In this document: positions 1-6,435 of the stretch, one piece after another
How positions within the stretch are numbered: position 1 is the first letter of the stretch
Layout: each line of letters opens with the position of its first letter
Assembly: GCA_036244855.1 (NCBI GenBank)
Contig: BQKZ01006577.1
Span: 10,162 to 20,386, forward strand
DNA: 10,225 bases
Reading direction: 5' to 3'
Origin: Temnopleurus reevesii
Lineage: Eukaryota; Echinodermata; Echinoidea; Temnopleuroida; Temnopleuridae
The notes under the pieces: generated by a model
The model's database searches: none
Told to the model about the DNA's origin: nothing
What the model saw: only the letters and a program-made list of their open reading frames with translations
Translations under genes and position numbers: made by a program

Positions 1-162
1 TTGGCTGTCGATGTTCTCAGCGCCGTCCTCGATTCTGCGGCGCTTGAAAGGTAAACTGCCGTACATCTTGGGGGAATGGGTCTGATACACGACGTTTCTG
101 GCTGCTGTTGTAGAAGAGGTTTGGGCATTCTCGCCTTCGTACGCGTTGTTGTAACGGTCCAT
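1..162 (-). CDS. N-terminal coding exon of an unrecognised protein (partial, runs off left edge)
   Basis: An open minus-strand frame reaches the window edge without a stop. Its ATG (162-160) has G at -3 and G at +4, a good initiation context, and gives 54 residues in the window. The peptide begins MDRYNNAYEGENAQ, is rich in Asn, Ser, Thr and charged residues, and contains a basic cluster KRRR near residue 40 that could be a nuclear localisation signal (inference). Third codon positions are GC-rich, unlike the AT-rich surroundings, which supports coding. No family is recognised. The frame stays open upstream to a TAG at 276-274, so an alternative is an internal exon beginning after the acceptor-like TTATTCTAG just there. 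The TATA-like box and dense regulatory motifs upstream favour a first coding exon. No splice donor is seen, so the exon continues outside the window. Confidence 0.55.
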   Translation of the reverse strand, partial: MDRYNNAYEGENAQTSSTTAARNVVYQTHSPKMYGSLPFKRRRIEDGAENIDSQ

Positions 163-238
163 CGCGGAGAAAAGTTGCTCGTGCGTGTCTGGAATGGCGT
201 TTGGATGAGAACTGTTGCGTTTTTCAATTTTCTCCAAA

Positions 239-246
239 CATATATA
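239..246 (-). promoter_or_regulatory. TATA-like box
   Basis: TATATATG on the minus strand, about 77 bases upstream of the ATG at 162. This spacing would allow a start site near 210-215 and a short 5' UTR. AT-rich hexamers occur by chance; support comes from position and from the motif cluster upstream. Confidence 0.35.
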
Positions 247-360
247 CACCCGTGGGCTTTTCAATCGATGGCCCTAGAATAAATGTTGCGTCATCAAGAC
301 GTTGATGCTAAACGCAATCCGTGACATCATCGGGGAACCCCCTACTGATGGTGTAATCGA

Positions 361-368
361 TGACGTCA
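361..368. promoter_or_regulatory. CRE palindrome (copy 1)
   Basis: Perfect TGACGTCA, the consensus site for CREB/ATF bZIP factors, in the context ATCGATGACGTCATGC. A near-match (GTGACATCAT) lies close by at about 320-330. It is about 200 bp upstream of the ATG at 162, a typical promoter-proximal distance. Confidence 0.5.
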
Positions 369-399
369 TGCTACTAACATAGAGGGTATTGCGACATAA

Positions 400-407
400 T
401 GACGTCA
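400..407. promoter_or_regulatory. CRE palindrome (copy 2)
   Basis: Second perfect TGACGTCA, 39 bp from the first and directly abutting the half-site array that starts at 410. Two perfect 8-bp palindromes within 47 bp are unlikely by chance in AT-rich DNA, which supports function. Confidence 0.5.
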
Positions 408-409
408 TG

Positions 410-509
410 GGTCAAGGGTCACGGGTCAAGGGGTCAGTGGTCAAGGGGTCAAAGGTTAATGGTCAAGGGTCAAGGGGTCAGTGGTCAAGGGGTCAAGGCT
501 CAAAGGTCA
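410..509 (+). repeat. Tandem array of GGTCA nuclear-receptor-like half-sites
   Basis: Twelve exact GGTCA cores start at 410, 417, 424, 432, 439, 447, 461, 468, 476, 483, 491 and 505. Two degenerate units (GGTTA at 454, GGCTC at 498) fill the gaps. Starts are always 7 or 8 bp apart. The spacing repeats as a higher-order unit of 44 bp (424 to 468, 432 to 476, 439 to 483, 447 to 491, 461 to 505). RGGTCA is the known half-site of nuclear receptors; 7-bp and 8-bp spacing correspond to DR1 and DR2 elements, bound by RXR, HNF4, COUP-TF and RAR-type dimers. Whether it is bound here is inference; it could be a plain minisatellite. Confidence 0.75.
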
Positions 510-515
510 AGCCTC

Positions 516-523
516 ATTTGCAT
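516..523 (-). promoter_or_regulatory. Octamer (POU) motif
   Basis: ATTTGCAT on the plus strand, the reverse of the ATGCAAAT octamer bound by POU/Oct factors. It is a perfect match lying 6 bp beyond the half-site array, about 355 bp upstream of the ATG at 162. Confidence 0.4.
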
Positions 524-651
524 AAAACATGCTGAGGTGGGACCCTTATCTACTATTTTATAGTGGGGGATTGCGGGATATGTACCCTCCCTCCCTCCTG
601 ATTTGATGATTGGGTTGGGGTATTATGTGTAACCATACTCTCTGTGTCTAA

Positions 652-673
652 CCCCCCCCCCCCCCCCCCCCCC
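652..673 (+). repeat. Poly-C tract (22)
   Basis: Uninterrupted run of 22 C. Such runs are length-unstable and hard to sequence, so the exact length is doubtful. Confidence 0.9.
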
Positions 674-731
674 TCAAATTCGGACTTTGAAAAAAAAAGT
701 CTACGAAAAGCATTATGAAACAGTTATCACT

Positions 732-737
732 TTTATT
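732..737 (-). terminator. Candidate poly(A) signal of the transporter gene
   Basis: Reads AATAAA on the minus strand and is the only perfect copy I find between the transporter stop (1573) and the upstream gene's regulatory cluster. It is followed by U/GU-rich sequence (TGTTTCATAATGCTTTTCG). Use would give a 3' UTR of roughly 840 nt carrying two poly-G tracts in the RNA. A variant hexamer nearer the stop cannot be excluded. Confidence 0.3.
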
Positions 738-1212
738 TTCCCTGCCACAAATGAGCTTGTGCATATTCATAAAGCATTATTACATCCAATAAGTGTTAAG
801 TATAAATGCATGATTAAGCACTTCGGTAAATGAATGTCTTCAAAATTTCTGAGATATACAAATACAATCATGGAAAATGCCATGAAATATTGCTATTATT
901 GAGGTCCCTAGAATTACATGTATACAATTTAAAGTATCATCAATATAAAACGAGCAATCATCAATAAGCATGCATGTGTTGCATGTGAAACTTAAAGGCA
1001 GCATGCAAAAAAATTAAATAAACTTAAGTCTAGGGATCACGGACTCATGCAATGATTACAAGTATACTGCAATCTGCTATTGCAGCCGCAAGTAAGGTAT
1101 ATATCACGGCCCATTCTGCATAAGATAATAAATGATAATCATATTTCACAATTTCACATTGTATTCATTTTGCATTTCAGATATCTCCATACTTTGGCTA
1201 TGGGGACGCTAG

Positions 1213-1228
1213 CCCCCCCCCCCCCCCC
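1213..1228 (+). repeat. Poly-C tract (16)
   Basis: Uninterrupted run of 16 C following GCTAG, within the probable 3' UTR of the minus-strand transporter, where the RNA would read poly-G. Confidence 0.9.
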
Positions 1229-1356
1229 GGGTCGGAGCTAGGGGGCTTCAAAATTTGATGTTGAAAGGGTGCCAAAGGTGGCCAAATAATGACGTGAAGA
1301 CTTTTTTTCTTGCTTGTCAACCCAGCTCACCTCCCGGGGTCCAAATTTTAGCTCAG

Positions 1357-1390
<34 letters not shown>
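1357..1390 (+). repeat. Poly-C tract (34)
   Basis: Uninterrupted run of 34 C, the longest homopolymer in the window. It lies about 180 bp downstream of the transporter stop codon and would be poly-G in the transporter RNA. It also produces a spurious poly-proline stretch on the plus strand. Confidence 0.9.
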
Positions 1391-1572
1391 TTGGTATCAA
1401 AATCCTGATTGTGCGCATGAAGATGCTCCATAATTCAACACAAGAACGGATGCCGAGTAGCGCGGAAGGTCATTCTAAACGCCACCCTGCTCCTATATGC
1501 GCAGTTGAGTATATTCCTATAGAAATTGCGCAATATAAATATACAATTATTATTATCATTATTATTATATAA

Positions 1573-1666
1573 TCACACAACTTCATCTGTGGTGTCGGTG
1601 ATACGATCTTTCTTGACCGGCTCCATCTCGTCCGCTGTACCGTTCTGTTCATCTTGGAAAGTTTTC
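1573..1666 (-). CDS. SLC22-like transporter, last exon (w6): cytoplasmic C-terminal tail and stop
   Basis: A 94-nt exon whose first base completes a Lys codon begun in exon w5, followed by 30 residues and TGA at 1575-1573. The acceptor (TTCGCATTATCAG before the exon) is preceded by a clear pyrimidine tract. The peptide is hydrophilic (residues KTFQDEQNGTADEMEP, then VKKDRITDTTDEVV), with no membrane segment. This matches the charged cytoplasmic tail that follows TM12 in SLC22 proteins, although its sequence is not conserved in the family. The end -DEVV has a hydrophobic last residue with Glu at -2, fitting a class III PDZ ligand; PDZ tails are known in several SLC22 members, but binding here is inference. 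The assignment rests on phase match, acceptor quality and absence of a competing exon. Confidence 0.8.
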
Positions 1667-2139
1667 CTGATAATGCGAAAGAAGGGAAAACAATCGTAAA
1701 ATCGTGATAATTAAAGTCAGTCAAACAACCTGACTTATCTGAACCGTAATTATACTGAGCTTATTTTGGCAATGATATAAGCAAGAGGGTGGAATAAAGA
1801 GCTTATATAAAGCTCTTTTGGGTGGAATTATGACCCCGCCCCCTCCCAGTCAGATCCCAGCCAAAGAATGCGTAATCGTGACGAATATCGGCACGAATCA
1901 AGAATACTTTCTCAAAAAAATAAATTGAATAATCATGCTGATCTAATAACCTACAAAATAAAATAAAGGGTTTTTGTTTGCATGAGAAATGCATTAGAAA
2001 TAAGCATATGGGTTTTCAAGTTTTCATATTAACATTATTTCGAGCTGGAAAATTTTTCCCCTGGCATACGCCTTAATTTGAGGGTCTTGTAATTCCTCGC
2101 CCGAATTATTTAATCACTTACAACAGGTAAGGTGACATA
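1667..2139 (-). other. Intron w5-w6, 3' part
   Basis: AT-rich intron between the foldback element and the last exon. It includes a perfect inverted repeat at 1796-1818 (AAAGAGCTT, spacer ATATA, AAGCTCTTT) flanked by direct repeats of GGGTGGAAT at about 1786 and 1820. No coding sequence is seen. Confidence 0.6.
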
Positions 2140-2733
2140 AAGGGGAATTACACCCAGACAATAATGTACGGTAAGCAAATGAGGAAAAGTTAGATGAACA
2201 AACTCTCCAAATTTGAGCAAAATTGGATAATCCGTTCAAAAGTTATGAATTTTCAAAGTTTTGATTTAAACCCCTCATGTGCTCCTTAAATTGGCAAACG
2301 TATAGCCAATTAGCATAATCTGTGATGTCATACATGGAGAACTCCTCATTCACTTTGTATGTAAATTTATTGAAAATGGAGCAATATCATATTTCAAATG
2401 AGGAATCAACACCGTTCTTTCCGGAATGCTTGCAGAATTGATGTGGCTATAATATATGTAATCGAAAAAAAACAAAATTTTGTCTATTTTTCTGGAAAAT
2501 GAGGAAAATGTGAAAGTTTGTGTACAAAGTGAATAGAGAGTTCTCCATGTTGGCCGCCATTTTGTGCCTGTACGTTTGCCAATTTAAGGAGCCCATGAGG
2601 GGTGTAAATCAAAACTTTGAAAATTCCTAACTTTTGAATGGATTGTCGGATTTTGCTCAAATTTTCACAGTTTGTTCATCTTAATTTTCTTCATTTAATG
2701 ATAGCAATTTAATGTCTGAGTGTAGTTCCCCTT
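2140..2733. mobile_element. Long-TIR foldback element (MITE-like)
   Basis: The ends AAGGGGAATTACAC (2140) and GTGTAGTTCCCCTT (to 2733) are inverted copies. The inverted arms extend inward with roughly 80-85% identity by eye, about 2140-2310 against 2568-2733, and the match continues patchily to about 2380 and 2515 (ACATGGAGAACTC in both). The central loop is about 130 bp. Both ends are flanked by TA (2138-2139 and 2734-2735), a possible target duplication as made by Tc1/mariner-type transposases. No transposase frame is present, so it would be non-autonomous. It sits in the intron between w5 and w6. The arms' divergence says it is not a recent insertion. Confidence 0.75.
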
Positions 2734-2939
2734 TAACTTTAACAGTTCGCCCCAATCTACCCCACTCCCCCATCCGTCGGGCGAAAACGCAAACGAATAA
2801 CAAGAAAAAGGCTTCTGAAATAGAGTCATGTTATACTCCTTCTTGATTTATGGGTTATATCATACGATTATGGATCTTGGAAAAATAATCAAAAGTTTGA
2901 AAGTTTTTCTTCAGGAGATTCGACTGGGAATGCACTTAC
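2734..2939 (-). other. Intron w5-w6, 5' part
   Basis: Intron sequence between the foldback element and the w5 donor (GTAAGT at 2939-2934). Nothing else is recognised. Confidence 0.5.
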
Positions 2940-3149
2940 TTTCCAAAGTTCTCGCCCTCTTCTAGCGTCTCGGGTAGTTTCCTGCCCCGAGTCTCGGGCA
3001 GGAGGAGGGTGGAAAACCCGACGGCTAGCCCTGCTGCCCCGTAGATGACAAGGGGCAATGGCCGCCAGTACTTCGCCAGGGTTAGGACCAGTGGGGAAAT
3101 GATTCCGGCTACACGGGCGAACATCGAAAAGGCGCCCATGGCAGAGCTC
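2940..3149 (-). CDS. SLC22-like transporter exon w5: TM11, TM12 and LPET motif
   Basis: A 210-nt exon with acceptor TTGATTCCAG and donor GTAAGT. The first base completes an Arg codon started in w4 (AG|G), followed by 69 residues and two bases of a Lys codon. TM11 covers about residues 1-27 (SSAMGAFSMFARVAGIISP...), TM12 about 31-53 (PLPLVIYGAAGLAVGF...), then LPETRGRKLPETLEE, the diagnostic SLC22 motif after TM12. The Arg of FARVAGIISP aligns with Asp475 of rat OCT1; OAT and OCTN members have Arg there, so this is probably not a classical OCT-type cation carrier (family knowledge plus inference). Reading through the donor gives an immediate in-frame TAA after FGK, so intron retention would end the protein just after TM12. 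The exon is single copy, unlike w3 and w4. Confidence 0.92.
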
Positions 3150-3539
3150 CTGGAATCAATAAAAATACGATCAGCAATTATACTCAAATCTATTTTTTTT
3201 TATTCATCTATTAATCTATTCATCTATTCATTCCTGAATTTTTCATTTATTTACTTACCTATTTATCCTTTCGTGATTCTTGTATTTATTCAGTAATTTA
3301 GATATCAAATCTAAATTCTTAAAAGAAATCAAACAATTACAACTATATTCATAATGAAAATATGAGTGTCTTAAAGAGTGCCATAAACTAAATGCGTAAG
3401 TTTCCTTCAGCAATAAATTTATCCACAAAAACTGCACTTTACCCAGGTGTGACAGGGGGCAGGATGTTGACAGCAAAACAGTATCCTATGACGTGAACGC
3501 CTATAGCTGCCTTGTTGCAAGGCTATAAATCGGAAATAT
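3150..3539 (-). other. Intron w4b-w5, AT-rich part
   Basis: Intron with a degenerate tetranucleotide-like stretch of ATTCATCT/ATTTATT at about 3190-3295. No coding sequence is supported. Confidence 0.5.
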
Positions 3540-3629
3540 CAATATTATTATCATATCATCATTATTTGTATTGTTATCATTAATTTTTATTATTATATTA
3601 TTAATATTATATTATTATTATTATTATTA

Positions 3630-3660
<31 letters not shown>

Positions 3661-3958
3661 CATTATTATTACTATTATTATTATTATTATTATTATCATC
3701 ATCATTAATTATTATTATTATTATTATATTGATTATTATCATATCATCATTATTTGGATTGTTATCATTAATTATTATTATTATTAGCATTGTTATTATC
3801 ATTAGTATTATCATTATTATCATTATTATTATTACTATTATCATTACAATAATTATTCACATTATTATTAATCATTATCATCATTATTATCATTATTAGT
3901 ATTATTATCATTATTATTATTGTTATTATCATTATTATTATCATCATCCTTATCATTA

Positions 3959-4010
<52 letters not shown>

Positions 4011-4066
4011 ATTATTATTATTATTATTATCACCATCATCATCATTATTATCATTATTATTATTTT
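3540..4066. repeat. Degenerate (ATT/ATC)n trinucleotide microsatellite
   Basis: About 500 bp made almost entirely of ATT with interspersed ATC, ACC and occasional A or T. Its purest part is around 3961-4030. It runs right up to the 5' splice site of exon w4b: on the minus strand the intron starts GTAAAATAATAATAATGATAA. The frames it leaves open (poly-Asn, poly-Ile, poly-Met) are artefacts of the repeat. Confidence 0.95.
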
Positions 4067-4068
4067 AC

Positions 4069-4177
4069 CTTAAAGAAGTAGGATATAGTTCTGCAGTGTA
4101 TAGGTAGACGATACCGAACGCTGCTGAGATTCCAAATTTACCGATCATGGCGATCGTGACTAACCCAGGGCCCGGAG
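4069..4177 (-). CDS. SLC22-like transporter exon w4b: TM10 and AELYPTSLR motif (second cassette copy)
   Basis: A 109-nt exon: two bases complete a Pro codon from w3, then 35 residues, then AG of a split Arg codon. The acceptor is TTCATTTTACAG and the donor GTAAAA. It encodes the loop and TM10 ([18 protein letters not shown]), then [14 protein letters not shown]; AELYPTxxR after TM10 is an SLC22 family motif. It is the duplicate of w4a: eight base differences, seven silent, and one giving Leu here versus Phe in w4a just before the split Arg. It joins in phase to w5, its immediate downstream neighbour. The donor is weaker than GTAAGT, and the trinucleotide array follows within a few bases, which could affect splicing (inference). 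Confidence 0.9.
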
Positions 4178-4909
4178 CTGTAAAATGAACATAGCAAAAT
4201 CAAGGTCTAGTTTAAAGACTGCGTCTGTGCTAGAAATAATTTATCTTATCTGCAAGCAAGTAGTTTATTGTATCTGATTAATCTAAAGCTTCCCTTTTCA
4301 ACTCTAGAATATGAGTGCAGATACATCTATTGATTAAACTTTCTTTCTACTAATAAGAAATTGTGCATTAATGTGTTAAAAACAATAAGTTATCATAAGT
4401 TGACAGTCGACAAATACATGACATAAAACATGACCAAAATTCATTAACAAATCCCCACTGAGTGTTATTAATGACATAGTCATAACTTTGTTATCTATAG
4501 TCCGATTTGCTTCAAACCCTTTATCATCTGCTCGTCTGATTTTTTCTGCTTTTAATCATAATTGTAACAAGAATCTTCTGGCTCAGACTCAGTCTGTAAC
4601 AACGGCCTTTTGTTTATATGCACTTTTAAACAGATCAGACCCCTTACACATTTATTCGTATGTTCACTTTTCTGAAAAAGATGAAAACTGTTCTTAACTT
4701 TGTTAATTCAATGGTCATGTTTCATAAAGATGTGCGTAGATCTACGCACGACTATTGACCCTTTTATGCTTTCAGTGATAAATCCTGTCGCTAGATCGCA
4801 CATCGGAATGGGTTAACAGTCGTTCGTAGAGTCGTGCGCACCTTCGTGAACAGCTTTATGGAACATGTCGTTGGAGTATCTTTCCATTTTATAAGGCATT
4901 GGCACTTAC
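4178..4909 (-). other. Intron w3b-w4b
   Basis: A 732-bp intron. The stretch about 4607-4705 (around CACTTTTAAACA and CTGAAAAAGA) is recognisably related to about 7878-7977 in the intron of the first cassette, roughly 70% by eye. This shows that the cassette was duplicated with its intron, which has since diverged. Otherwise no feature is seen. Confidence 0.55.
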
Positions 4910-5118
4910 GCACAACACTAGTGGCAAGCAACGACACACCGCTCAGGATGAGGAGGAAGGAGAGGCTCCGTGGTCGACCAACGAACTCGATGACGAACGA
5001 CGCGAAGATGTACGATGGGATCTCGATAGCGCCCGAGATGGCGAAGGCGACGTAATCATTGACGCCCAGGTTGGATGTGCTCAGTGATAACCCGTGATAC
5101 ACCACTGCGTTCACCATC
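4910..5118 (-). CDS. SLC22-like transporter exon w3b: TM7-TM9 (second cassette copy)
   Basis: A 209-nt exon: one base (G) completes the codon begun upstream, Trp if joined to w2, followed by 69 residues and one base of a Pro codon. The acceptor is ATTCTTCTTCCTAG, preceded by pyrimidines; the donor is GTAAGT. It encodes the end of TM7 ([18 protein letters not shown]), TM8 (about 22-45), the short cytoplasmic loop EFVGRPRS, which corresponds to the MFS motif-A-like loop 8-9, and TM9 (about 52-69). Its protein is identical to that of w3a over all 69 residues, although ten bases differ, all silent. The acceptor-side flank stays similar to that of w3a for about 34 bp, up to an N at 5153, where the satellite array begins. 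Confidence 0.92.
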
Positions 5119-5152
5119 CTAGGAAGAAGAATTTAAACCCAACTGTGACACA

Positions 5153-5153
5153 N
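5153..5153. other. Ambiguous base (N)
   Basis: The only undetermined base in the window. It lies exactly where the similarity between the flanks of w3a and w3b ends and the repeat array starts, so it may mark a difficult assembly junction. Confidence 0.9.
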
Positions 5154-5158
5154 GAATA

Positions 5159-5608
5159 ATATCCCTTACACTAAGATCGTTGCATTGAAAGTGTACAGGC
5201 AAGAAAAATGAATAGATTTGCTAATAAAGCCGTTTGCCATTGAATAGTACGAATAGTAATTTTTTTCCCTAGGGAAAAAAGTTACTATTTTTGCGCGCAT
5301 GCATAGTCGGCTAAAAAAAAGACGTGCCCGTGCGCGAGAGAGACACTGCTTCCCAGCTACACGGCACGGGACACTTCTGGCGGGCTTCTTCGCATGATGT
5401 GCTCAACGAGAATACGAGCCAGAGACTAGAAAAACAATTTATCAGATTATCAAATTATCGTTAAGACAAGGTAAGATTATTTAATCTGCTGCAATAGACT
5501 ACTTTATTGTTAATGCTGTTTTTGTAAGAAGGGATATAAAAGTAATATACAATGACTTAATTCTCGGTACTGGCTAAAACTATTCGCACTCATGAGGCAT
5601 CAGATATT
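5159..5608 (+). repeat. Intronic satellite unit U1 (about 450 bp)
   Basis: Full unit from ATCCCTTACACTAAGATCG to GAGGCATCAGAT. Landmarks are a 20-bp perfect palindrome of Ts and CCCTAGGG near 5262-5281, a GC-rich core with inverted GTGCCCGTGC and GCACGGGAC around 5324-5372, the conserved CTTCCCAGCTACACGGCACG, and a TATA-like GATATAAAAG near 5532. It lacks the palindromic right arm found after U3 and U4. No protein frame is conserved between units. Confidence 0.85.
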
Positions 5609-6020
5609 ATATCCCTTACACTAAGATCGTTGCATTGACAGTGTACTGGCGAGAAAATTGAATAGATTTACTAAGAAAGCCGTTTGCCATGGAATAGTAC
5701 CATGGAATAGTACTTTTCTCGTGCGCATGCGTCACAGTCGGCTAAAAGAGATCTGCCCGCGCGCGCGAGAGAGAGACACTGCTTCCCAGCTACACGGCAC
5801 GGAAACTTCTGGCGGGCTTCGTGTTCGCATGATGTGCTCCAGAGCAGACGAGCCAGAGACTATAAAATATCTATCCGATTATCAAATTATCATTAAGACA
5901 GGGAAAAATTATTTAATCTGCTGCTATCATGGCTATAGACTACTTTATTGTTGTTGTAAGAAGGGATATGAAAGTAATATAAAATGACTTGATTCTCGGC
6001 ACTGTTGGCTAAAACTATTC
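5609..6020 (+). repeat. Intronic satellite unit U2
   Basis: Second copy in direct orientation, starting 450 bp after U1. The CCCTAGGG palindrome is missing, and a CATGGAATAGTAC duplication stands in its place (about 5689-5713). The unit stops at ATTCGCACTG, short of the CATCAGAT end. Confidence 0.85.
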
Positions 6021-6256
6021 GCACTGCATGCACTCGGAGACCTGTCGCGCGCGAGAGAGACAGTGCTTCCCAGCTACACGGCACGGGGAACTTCTGGCGG
6101 GCTTCGTTTGCATTATGTGCTCAACGAGAAGACGAGCCAAAGATTAGAAAAAACAATTTGTCAGATTATCAAATTATCATTAAGACAAGGTAAGATTATT
6201 TAATAAGAGATTACTTTATTGTTAATGTTGTTGTTGTAAGAAGGGATATAAAAGTA
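6021..6256 (+). repeat. Intronic satellite unit U3 (5'-truncated)
   Basis: Begins inside the GC-rich core (CGCGCGAGAGAGACAGTGC) with the first half of the unit missing, then follows the common sequence through GATATAAAAG. It runs without a break into palindrome P1. Confidence 0.8.
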
Positions 6257-6415
6257 ATATACAATGACTCTCGAGGTTCTGGTTAAAACTATTCGCACTC
6301 GTGAGCATCAGATAGTATCATACTCCTTCGGGCCGTTGGCCCTCGGGAGTATGTTACTATCTGATGGTCATTCGTGCGAATAGTTTTAACCAGAACCTCG
6401 AGAGTCATTGTATAT
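6257..6415. repeat. Large palindrome P1 (about 159 bp)
   Basis: The inverted arms 6257-6334 and 6338-6415 are symmetric about 6336 with no net indel. The left arm starts ATATACAATGACTCTCGAGG and the right arm ends with its complement, CCTCGAGAGTCATTGTATAT. The tip is GGGCCGTTGGCCC. A few mismatches remain, mainly at GTGAG versus its partner. The left arm is the normal end of the satellite unit; the right arm is its inverted copy. Cruciform or RNA hairpin formation is expected from the sequence. Confidence 0.9.
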
Positions 6416-6435
6416 TTCTATACTATTCATTTTTC

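Larger units (their letters stand above)
524..1572. other. Intergenic region and probable 3' UTR of the transporter gene
   Basis: No convincing coding exon is seen on either strand. The right part, up to the stop codon at 1573-1575, is probably transporter 3' UTR. It contains three poly-C tracts, a short ATT tract directly after the stop (about 1543-1570), and AT-rich sequence at 690-1200. A weak imperfect hairpin (CTGCAATCTG...TTGCAG) lies near 1068-1084. The stretch 1186-1400, flanked by poly-C, resembles a degraded interspersed repeat but no family is named. Confidence 0.5.

Noticed and set aside
76..282. Plus-strand frame of 68 codons
   Set aside because: Antisense to the better-supported minus-strand coding exon at 1-162.
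1255..1572. Plus-strand frame of 105 codons with a poly-Pro run
   Set aside because: It is kept open by the 34-C tract and the ATT tract and lies opposite the transporter 3' UTR; no domain.
3593..3956. Open frames rich in Asn, Ile and Met on the minus strand
   Set aside because: They are translations of the ATT/ATC microsatellite; no non-repeat protein sequence and no splice context.
4834..5087. Plus-strand frames opposite exon w3b (and 8325-8645 opposite w3a)
   Set aside because: Antisense shadows of conserved exons; the minus-strand protein matches SLC22 and has proper splice sites.
5324..5560. tRNA-derived SINE in the satellite unit
   Set aside because: No convincing A box and B box (GGTTCGANTCC) pair was found.
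5658..6193. Plus-strand frames inside the satellite units, and a minus-strand one at 5893-6084
   Set aside because: The frames are not kept between repeat units, which carry indels relative to each other; no recognisable domain.
6320..6366. Helitron 3' end (hairpin followed by CTGA)
   Set aside because: The CTRR-like string lies inside a much longer symmetric palindrome, and no TC 5' end or A/T insertion site could be placed.
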